Shown in pieces: positions 1 to 6,098 of a DNA stretch of 6,098 nucleotides. Under the pieces are notes generated by a model, which saw only the letters and a list, made by a program, of their open reading frames with translations, was not told the origin of the DNA and did no database searches. The stretch's first letter is position 1, and every line of letters starts with the position of its first letter. Source of the stretch: Pseudomonadota bacterium. Lineage in GTDB: Bacteria; Pseudomonadota; Alphaproteobacteria; Rhizobiales; Beijerinckiaceae. The translations under genes and the position numbers were made by a program. Location: assembly GCA_021780015.1 (NCBI GenBank), contig JAJXZN010000067.1, positions 1 through 6,098 on the forward strand, read 5' to 3'.

Positions 1-158
1 TGGTCAGCAAGGTTTGGGCTTACATCAAGAAGCACAAGCTGCAGAACCCGAACAACAAGCGCGAGATCATGGCCGACGACAAGCTGCATGCCGTGTTCGG
101 CAAGAAGGCCGTCACCATGTTCGAGATGAACAAATATCTCGCCAAGCATTTGAAATAA
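1..158 (+). CDS. SWIB/MDM2-domain protein, C-terminal part (5' end outside window)
   Basis: This is the tail of a gene that enters from the left edge. The reading frame is open from base 3 and ends at TAA 156-158, giving 51 residues. The residues follow the C-terminal half of the SWIB fold closely: a segment beginning VWAYIKKHKLQNP, then NKREIMADDKLHAVFG and a closing helix MFEMNKYLAKHLK. The pattern W-x-Y-I-x(3)-L-Q-x-P, then K-R-x-I, D-x-K-L and the final F-E-M-N-K-Y-L is the family hallmark. In eukaryotes SWIB domains occur in SWI/SNF chromatin-remodelling subunits and MDM2; bacterial stand-alone versions also exist in alphaproteobacteria and chlamydiae, with a DNA- or chromatin-related role proposed but not settled. 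The protein ends with the domain, so no further domain follows; what precedes it is not visible. It converges on the TMEM175-like gene. An 81-residue overlapping frame starting at 14 is a shadow. Confidence 0.88.
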   Translation, partial: VSKVWAYIKKHKLQNPNNKREIMADDKLHAVFGKKAVTMFEMNKYLAKHLK

Positions 159-178
159 GCGCGCGCCGAGTAAGCGCA

Positions 179-243
179 CGAAGACGGCATCGCCTCGCGC
201 AGAGGCAATCCGGTTTCCGGATTGCCTCCTACCTGCGTCTTCG
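179..243. terminator. Compound hairpin between convergent genes, likely bidirectional terminator
   Basis: A perfect 12-bp stem, GAGGCAATCCGG (202-213) with CCGGATTGCCTC (217-228), closes on a 3-nt loop. Around it lies a second perfect 8-bp pairing, CGAAGACG (179-186) with CGTCTTCG (236-243), so the whole block can fold into a two-tier hairpin with unpaired bases between the tiers. It fills most of the 95-bp gap between the SWIB stop (158) and the TMEM175-like stop (254), which point towards each other. That placement suits transcription termination in both directions. Neither side has a clear run of T, so it is not a textbook intrinsic terminator; Rho-assisted termination or 3'-end protection of the transcripts is equally possible. 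Confidence 0.6.
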
Positions 244-253
244 GCAGGGCCGG

Positions 254-883
254 CTATAGCCGCGACAGAAACCTTATGCGCGGGGCAAGCGCATAATTGA
301 GCTGCACAAGCAGCATGAAGCCCAGCGCCCAATAGGTATTGATGATGCAAAGCGCTGCGCCGAACGCGTAAAGCGATTGCGCGCCGATGATACGGCGCCT
401 GACGGCTTCATCGATCTCTTGGCTCACATCGGGTTTTCCAAGCCGGGTGCGGAATGCGTACACCCAGGCTACGTAGAGAATGACGCCAAGCAGCAGAATA
501 TTCAGCCAATAGGCGATCAGCGCGACGCGATAGGAAATGAACTCCGCCATCAGCGACGTCGAAAAAGGCATGAGCGACACCGCGAACAAAAAGGCGAGAT
601 GCAGCCAAGTATAATTGCGGTCGCTACGCTCGAGGTGGTTGAGCTGGGTTTGTTGGCCGACCCAGAAAATGCCGAGCGTGAGGAAGCTCATCAGATAGAC
701 AAGCACGCGCGGCGCCAGCGCGACGACCGCCTGCCACAGAGCGGCCTCGCTATGGATGTGCGCCGCCTCGGGGGTGTGCAAATCGAGCACCAGCAGGGTC
801 ATCGCCACGGCGAAGACGCCGTCGCTGATGGCCGCGAGCCGCTCGATGCTTTGCCCGGCGATAAGATTGTAGCGATTGAGCAC
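254..883 (-). CDS. TMEM175-family (DUF1211) integral membrane protein, putative potassium channel
   Basis: A 209-residue, strongly hydrophobic protein with about six membrane segments (roughly residues 18-36, 52-76, 93-113, 118-142, 167-184 and 186-200). The first helix carries the TMEM175 signature: R15, then ISDGVFAVAMTLLVLDL at 19-35, where most members have F-S-D-G-V-F-A-I-A. The third helix has the conserved MPFSTSLM stretch (105-112). Bacterial members are known to form tetrameric potassium-permeable channels without the usual TVGYG filter; here the function is inferred from family membership only. Length is normal for a one-repeat bacterial form. The start is GTG (881-883), the only plausible one: no ATG lies between the in-frame pgi stop at 938-940 and residue 28, which is already inside helix 1. 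A clear Shine-Dalgarno is lacking (only GGGAC about 8 bases upstream). It lies 54 bp behind pgi on the same strand, so translation from a shared transcript is likely. The stop TAG sits 10 bp from the hairpin at 179-243. Confidence 0.87.
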   Translation of the reverse strand: MLNRYNLIAGQSIERLAAISDGVFAVAMTLLVLDLHTPEAAHIHSEAALWQAVVALAPRVLVYLMSFLTLGIFWVGQQTQLNHLERSDRNYTWLHLAFLFAVSLMPFSTSLMAEFISYRVALIAYWLNILLLGVILYVAWVYAFRTRLGKPDVSQEIDEAVRRRIIGAQSLYAFGAALCIINTYWALGFMLLVQLNYALAPRIRFLSRL

Positions 884-937
884 GGCCGGATGTCCCGAAT
901 TTCGTCCGCAAGGTTTTGGCCTGTCCGCAACGGGGCT

Positions 938-2626
938 TCAAGGGCCGCGCAGTCCGCGCAGATGCGCGATGAGGCCGGCAGTCGAAGAATCGAGCATCGC
1001 CGTCGATGCTTGCGGATCGGCGACAAGCGGCGCGAGCCGCAGCGCCAATTCCTTGCCGAGTTCGACGCCCCACTGGTCGAACGGATCGATATTCCAAATG
1101 ACCGACTGGACGAACACCTTATGCTCATAGAGGGCGATAAGGCGGCCGAGCGTGCGCGGCGTGAGGCTCTTATAAAGCAGCGTGCTCGACGGCCGGTTTC
1201 CGGAAAAGACTTTGTGCGGCGCCAGCGCCGCGATGGCGTCGCCGGCAAGGCCCTGCGCCGTCAGTTTCGCTTCGACCTCCGCCAAGCTGCGCCCCCTCAT
1301 CAATGCCTCGCTTTGCGCCAGGCAATTCGCGACGAGGAGATGATGCTGTTTCGGATCGCCCGCGATGGACGTGGCGGCGAGGAGGAAATCGACCGGCACG
1401 ATGGCCGTGCCCTGGTGGAAGAGCTGGAAGAAAGCGTGCTGCGCATTCGTGCCCGGCTCGCCGAAGATGATCGGCCCGGTCTCAATGTCGAGCGGCGCGC
1501 CGGCAAGATCGACGGACTTGCCGTTCGATTCCATCTCAAGCTGTTGCAGATAGGCAGGGAAGCGCGCCAGGCGTTGATCGTAGGGGATGACCGCCTGCGC
1601 TGCATAATCCCAGAAATCGCGATACCAGATCTCAATCAGCGCCATCAGTACCGGAATGTTTGCCGCAAGCGGCGCCGCGAGGAAGTGCTTGTCGATGTCT
1701 TCGCCGCCGCGCAGGAAATCCTCAAAGTTTTGCGTGCCGATGCCGATGGCGAGCGACAAGCCGATTGACGACCAGAGCGAATAGCGTCCGCCGACCCAGT
1801 CCCAAAACAGGAAGCGGCGATCGTCGCGAATGCCGAAGCTGGCGACCTCCTGAGCGGCGGTCGAGACGGCGCAGAACTGCGCACTAACCGCGGTCTCGCC
1901 GAGCGCGTCGATCACGGCTTGCCGCGCCGCGCGCGCATTGGTCATCGTCTCCAGCGTGGTGAAGGTCTTCGAGCTGACGACGAAAAGCGTGCGCGCAAGA
2001 TCGATCCGTTGCAGCGTGTCGGCGAGATCGGCGCCATCGACATTGGCGACGAAATTGAGATCAAGGTGCGAAGATACGAAAGGCGACAGCGCCCGCGCCG
2101 CCATGGCCGGGCCGAGATCCGAGCCGCCGATGCCGATGTTGACGATATGAGTGAAGCATTCTCCGGACGCGCTTTTCAATGCGCCGCCCCGTACCGCCTC
2201 GGCAAAAGCCAGCATTTTGCGGCGTTCGGCCAACACCTGCGGCATCACATCGATGCCGTCGGCAAACATGGGTGTGCCGCTCATATTGCGCAAAGCCATA
2301 TGCAAGGCCGGACGGCGTTCGGTTTTGTTGACGATGGCGCCGGCAAAGAGCGCGTCGCGCCGCGCTTCGAGCCTTGCCGCGCCGGCAAGGTCGAGCAACA
2401 GTTTGAGTGTCGTCCGCTCGATGCGATGCTTGGAAAAATCGAACAGCAGATCGTCGAGCACGACGTGAAAATCGGCGAACCGGCGCGGGTCGTGCGCGAA
2501 CAGGTCGGCGATCGTCATGTCGCCAATATCGCCATGATGCGCTTCGAGCGCATAAAGCGCCTCGGACAAGTCGGGAGAATCCATGGAAGATCGATCCGCT
2601 GGAAAACTGATTGGCTGATTTATCAT
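938..2626 (-). CDS. pgi: Glucose-6-phosphate isomerase
   Basis: Cytoplasmic enzyme that interconverts glucose 6-phosphate and fructose 6-phosphate in glycolysis and gluconeogenesis. Both classic signatures are present: DWVGGRYSLWSSIG at 276-289 and the C-terminal block running from SVIWN (508-512) through DPFDQWGVELGK, ending at K525. By alignment from memory with the rabbit enzyme (R272, E357, H388, K518), the active-site residues are R281, E366 (in ESNGK), H397 (in NAQHAF) and K525, all kept. The sugar-phosphate-binding SSKTFTT (218-224) and GIGGSDLGP (165-173) are also intact. The start is uncertain. The longest frame begins at ATG 2624-2626 (562 residues, numbering used here). A second ATG at 2582-2584 would give 548 residues, closer to the usual 545-550, and places the IADLF motif about where E. 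coli has it, so I think it somewhat likelier. Neither has a convincing ribosome-binding site. The gene follows the FAD enzyme by 17 bp (or 59 bp), suggesting cotranscription. Confidence 0.97.
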   Translation of the reverse strand: MINQPISFPADRSSMDSPDLSEALYALEAHHGDIGDMTIADLFAHDPRRFADFHVVLDDLLFDFSKHRIERTTLKLLLDLAGAARLEARRDALFAGAIVNKTERRPALHMALRNMSGTPMFADGIDVMPQVLAERRKMLAFAEAVRGGALKSASGECFTHIVNIGIGGSDLGPAMAARALSPFVSSHLDLNFVANVDGADLADTLQRIDLARTLFVVSSKTFTTLETMTNARAARQAVIDALGETAVSAQFCAVSTAAQEVASFGIRDDRRFLFWDWVGGRYSLWSSIGLSLAIGIGTQNFEDFLRGGEDIDKHFLAAPLAANIPVLMALIEIWYRDFWDYAAQAVIPYDQRLARFPAYLQQLEMESNGKSVDLAGAPLDIETGPIIFGEPGTNAQHAFFQLFHQGTAIVPVDFLLAATSIAGDPKQHHLLVANCLAQSEALMRGRSLAEVEAKLTAQGLAGDAIAALAPHKVFSGNRPSSTLLYKSLTPRTLGRLIALYEHKVFVQSVIWNIDPFDQWGVELGKELALRLAPLVADPQASTAMLDSSTAGLIAHLRGLRGP

Positions 2627-2643
2627 GCAGCCGAACGAATTGC

Positions 2644-3858
2644 CTAAATGCGAATGCGTTCAGGCCGATAGCCGAGACCGACGAAACGCGCCGGCCAGCG
2701 CCGCAGCCAGGGAAAAAGCTTCAGCAGACGCAGAGGCCAGGGCGGCGTCAGCGGCGCGTCTGTGTGGCCAAGGACATTGGAGATGACCCGTTTCTGGACG
2801 AGGACCTGGAAGGCCTGGACAAGCTTGACGGCCGGCTCGCGCCGCTTTTGCACGGTCGCGAGCAGCGCATCGCTTGGCGTCTCGCCGCGCGCGAGCACCG
2901 GGGCCAGGATGTTGGCTGCGGCGATCGCGTCTTGGATCGCGAGATTGATGCCGACGCCCCCGACCGGCGACATGGCATGGGCGCTATCGCCGATGCAAAG
3001 GAGGCCGGGCTTGTGCCAGAGCGGCAATCGATCGACGGTCACCGTCAGCGGACTGACATTGTCCCAGCTTTGCAGCGCATCGACGCGGTCGGCGACGAAG
3101 GGTGCAAGACTGGCCACGTTGTCGCGCAGCACTGCGACGTCCGTCGCGCGGAGCGCCGCAAAGCCATCCTTGGGGATGACATAGCCGCATTGCCAATAAT
3201 CGCCGCGGTTGATCATGACCAGGAATTTTCCCGGCGCCATGCGCCCGAAAAGCTCGGAGGGATCGCTGTCGCGCCGCTTGAGCCTGAACCAGAGCACATC
3301 CATCGGCGCGCCGATATCCTTCGGCTGGAAGCCGGCTTTGGCGCGGACGGTGGAATGGCGTCCATCGGCGCCGATCGTCAGTGCTGCCCTGATTTCAAGC
3401 GGCCCCTGCGGGGTTTGCGCCGTGACGCCGCCGACCTTGCCCTGTGCTTCGATCAGGCCTTCGACATCGGCCTGCATGACGAGCCGGAAATTCGGATATT
3501 TGGCCGCTTCGCCGGCGACGAAATTGAGAAAATCCCATTGCGGCATCAGGGCGATGAATTTGGCCCGCGTCGGCAGATGCGAGAAATCCGCGATCGGGAA
3601 GCTTTCGGTGCCGAATTGCGCGGAAAGCTGCGTCGCCTCCTGGTGCGGCAGCGCCAGGAATTGATCGTAAAGGCCGAGGTCGTCCATTGCCTGGAGCGTC
3701 GAGGGATGGATCGTGTCGCCGCGGAAATCGCGCAGGAAGTCGGCGTGCTTTTCGAGCACGATGGTGCCGACCCCGGCGCGGGCAAAGAGCAGGCCCGCCA
3801 TCATGCCGGCGGGGCCGCCGCCGGCAATCACGCAACTCGTTTCGATCGTGTCCGTCAT
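2644..3858 (-). CDS. FAD-dependent oxidoreductase / aromatic-ring-hydroxylase-type monooxygenase, substrate unknown
   Basis: A 404-residue flavoprotein of the FAD_binding_3 (PF01494) type, related to p-hydroxybenzoate hydroxylase and UbiH-like monooxygenases. All three hallmark motifs are visible: the Rossmann GGGPAG at 13-18 followed by E36 (in VLEKH) for the FAD ribose; the DG motif GADGRHSTVR at 163-172; and the GD motif, CIGDSAHAMSP at 288-298, continuing into GGVGINLAIQDA. Also typical is R46-G-D-T-I-H-P near the N-terminus. No signal peptide; probably cytoplasmic. The C-terminal 35 residues (PPWPLRLLKLFPWLRRWPARF and on) are rich in W, L and R and could be an amphipathic membrane-touching tail. 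Such enzymes use NAD(P)H and O2 to hydroxylate a substrate; which one cannot be told, and simple FAD oxidase or dehydrogenase activity is not excluded. The start ATG 3856-3858 is well supported by GGGAG (3866-3870) seven bases upstream. It lies 50 bp after the transpeptidase and 17 or 59 bp before pgi. Confidence 0.9.
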   Translation of the reverse strand: MTDTIETSCVIAGGGPAGMMAGLLFARAGVGTIVLEKHADFLRDFRGDTIHPSTLQAMDDLGLYDQFLALPHQEATQLSAQFGTESFPIADFSHLPTRAKFIALMPQWDFLNFVAGEAAKYPNFRLVMQADVEGLIEAQGKVGGVTAQTPQGPLEIRAALTIGADGRHSTVRAKAGFQPKDIGAPMDVLWFRLKRRDSDPSELFGRMAPGKFLVMINRGDYWQCGYVIPKDGFAALRATDVAVLRDNVASLAPFVADRVDALQSWDNVSPLTVTVDRLPLWHKPGLLCIGDSAHAMSPVGGVGINLAIQDAIAAANILAPVLARGETPSDALLATVQKRREPAVKLVQAFQVLVQKRVISNVLGHTDAPLTPPWPLRLLKLFPWLRRWPARFVGLGYRPERIRI

Positions 3859-3908
3859 CCTGCCTCTCCCGCCCTCATCATAGGGCAGGAGCGCCGCGGC
3901 GGACAGGC

Positions 3909-4448
3909 TTAGGGCACGGCCAGAACCGGCGTGCCGATGCTCACCCGCTGGTAAAGATCCTCGACGTCCTCGTTATACATGCGGATGCAGCCATAGGAGG
4001 CGGCGGTGCCGATCGAGCGGCGCATGTGCCGTGTCGTCCCGTGGATCGCGACCTGGTAGCGCGAAAGCGTGATGGCGGCCGCGCCCATCGGATTGTGCGG
4101 CGAGCCGCCGGGGATGAATTTCGGCAATTCCGGATGGTCATGCGCGACGATATCTGGCGGCGACCAGTCGGGCGCCAGATATTTGCCCTCGACCGAGGCC
4201 GAGCCGAGCCAGGCCATGCCGCGCTTGCCGACGGCGATCGGATAGCGGATGGCGCGGCCGTCCCCTTCGGTGAAATAGAGCGCGCGCTGGTGCTGGCTGA
4301 TGATGATTTCGCCGGCCGGATAGGCGCCCGAGAAAGGCACGTCGTGCCAAGCGGCACGTGCCGGCGCGGTCGCGCTGCATAGGCCGACTGTCAAAGCGAA
4401 AGCGAATGCGGCCGGCGCGGCGCCAGCCCTTTGACTCAAGGTGCTCAT
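3909..4448 (-). CDS. Periplasmic L,D-transpeptidase, YkuD domain (ErfK/YbiS/YcfS/YnhG type)
   Basis: A 179-residue secreted enzyme. Residues 1-32 look like a Sec signal peptide: an alanine-rich hydrophobic core (about 10-28) and a likely cleavage after ARA at 30-32. The rest is essentially a bare YkuD domain. The catalytic block is complete: H136-G137-T in VAIHGTTRH, then S151-Y-G-C154-I-R156-M, where C154 is the expected nucleophile. A conserved NPMGAAAITLS segment (119-129) precedes it. Enzymes of this kind make 3-3 cross-links in peptidoglycan or attach outer-membrane proteins to it, through meso-diaminopimelate; which of these applies here is not decidable. No LysM or peptidoglycan-binding domain is present, and the mature protein is short for the family. 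The ATG at 4446-4448 has GGGG (4453-4456) five bases upstream. It lies downstream of acs, across 170 bp containing a strong palindrome, so it may open a new transcription unit leading into the FAD enzyme and pgi. Confidence 0.93.
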   Translation of the reverse strand: MSTLSQRAGAAPAAFAFALTVGLCSATAPARAAWHDVPFSGAYPAGEIIISQHQRALYFTEGDGRAIRYPIAVGKRGMAWLGSASVEGKYLAPDWSPPDIVAHDHPELPKFIPGGSPHNPMGAAAITLSRYQVAIHGTTRHMRRSIGTAASYGCIRMYNEDVEDLYQRVSIGTPVLAVP

Positions 4449-4481
4449 TACGCCCCTACGCGAACAAACTCGTCCACTGCA

Positions 4482-4509
4482 ACCATAGCAAAGGTCGCGA
4501 TGGCTTGAA
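4482..4509 (-). promoter_or_regulatory. Possible weak promoter upstream of the L,D-transpeptidase
   Basis: Read on the minus strand, TATGGT (4482-4487) resembles a -10 box (four of six bases) and lies about 33 bases before the transpeptidase ATG; a poor -35-like TTCAAG (4504-4509) precedes it with a 16-base spacer. The match is weak and chance is a real alternative. The reason to note it is location: it lies in the 170-bp gap after the acs palindrome, the only gap over 100 bp on this strand, where a promoter for the following four genes would be expected. Elsewhere in 4449-4575 I see only a 9-bp direct repeat CGCGATGGC (4496-4504 and 4551-4559) and a 7-bp inverted repeat (4510-4516 with 4532-4538). 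Confidence 0.2.
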
Positions 4510-4575
4510 GCGATTTCGGGGGGCAGCGTTAAAATCGCCTTGAGATGTGGCGCGATGGCCGCACGCGGGGTGCAG

Positions 4576-4610
4576 AAATCCCCTCTCCCGCGCGGGCGGG
4601 AGAGGGATTT
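4576..4610 (-). terminator. Strong palindrome just after acs, probable terminator or dispersed intergenic palindrome
   Basis: Left arm AAATCCCCTCTCCCGC (4576-4591) pairs with right arm GCGGGAGAGGGATTT (4596-4610) over 15 bp with one bulged C and a 4-nt loop. It begins 8 bp beyond the acs stop codon (4619-4621). Because the stem is flanked by AAA and TTT, each strand reads a GC-rich stem ending in a short T run, so it could terminate acs transcripts; the T run is only three long and is itself in the stem. The core CCCTCTCCCGC with its complement is, from general knowledge, a common dispersed intergenic palindrome in Hyphomicrobiales genomes, so it may be one copy of such a repeat family. Confidence 0.65.
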
Positions 4611-4618
4611 GCTTAACC

Positions 4619-6098
<1,480 letters not shown>

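Noticed and set aside
377..1768. 463-codon open frame on the plus strand opposite the TMEM175-like gene and pgi
   Set aside because: Composition is dominated by R, D, E and A with no recognisable domain, as expected for an antisense frame of GC-rich genes. It runs across two well-supported genes on the other strand and the gap between them.
1919..2647. 242-codon plus-strand open frame opposite the 5' half of pgi
   Set aside because: Antisense shadow in GC-rich DNA; low-complexity charged translation and a strongly conserved gene opposite.
3859..3889. Small inverted repeats around the ribosome-binding site of the FAD enzyme (CCTGCC with GGCAGG; GCCCT with AGGGC)
   Set aside because: Arms are only 5-6 bp and overlap a purine-rich Shine-Dalgarno region, so they are within chance expectation in GC-rich sequence; no evidence of a regulated switch.
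2611..3912. 433-codon open frame on the plus strand opposite the FAD enzyme
   Set aside because: It spans the whole FAD-enzyme gene on the opposite strand, whose motifs are unmistakable. The translation shows no family pattern, membrane segment or signal peptide.
4358..4543. 61-codon plus-strand frame across the transpeptidase start and leader
   Set aside because: Short, arginine-rich, overlaps the signal-peptide coding region on the other strand, and has no ribosome-binding site or recognisable similarity.

Overview
The window is GC-rich chromosomal sequence, most likely from an alphaproteobacterium of the Hyphomicrobiales (Rhizobiales) type. This is inferred from three things: the base composition, the mix of genes (a bacterial SWIB-domain protein, a short periplasmic L,D-transpeptidase, an alphaproteobacterial-looking FAD monooxygenase next to pgi), and a CCCTCTCCCGC-type intergenic palindrome of the kind common in these genomes. 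I cannot name the genus. I see no mobile elements, CRISPR repeats, tRNA or rRNA genes.

Layout. At the left edge, the plus strand carries the last about 51 codons of a SWIB/MDM2-domain protein (ends at 158). All other genes are on the minus strand and, in order of transcription (right to left), are: acs, acetyl-CoA synthetase, cut by the right edge (6098 to 4619); a secreted YkuD-type L,D-transpeptidase (4448 to 3909); an FAD-dependent monooxygenase-family oxidoreductase (3858 to 2644); pgi, glucose-6-phosphate isomerase (2626 or 2584 to 938); and a TMEM175-family (DUF1211) membrane protein starting at a GTG (883 to 254). The SWIB gene and the TMEM175-like gene converge on a 95-bp gap that holds a strong compound hairpin (179-243). 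A second strong palindrome (4576-4610) follows the acs stop codon and probably separates acs from the genes downstream.

How the genes relate. The gaps from the transpeptidase down to the TMEM175-like gene are short (50, 17 or 59, and 54 bp), so these four genes could be one transcript, with the 170-bp gap after acs as the likeliest promoter site. They do not form an obvious pathway: pgi belongs to sugar-phosphate metabolism (glycolysis/gluconeogenesis), acs to acetate activation, the transpeptidase to the cell envelope, the TMEM175 homologue to membrane ion transport, and the substrate of the FAD enzyme cannot be told from the sequence.

Overall this reads as an ordinary housekeeping region. 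I found no convincing new biological system. The items worth a second look are the two hairpins, the unassigned FAD enzyme beside pgi, and a few start-site questions.
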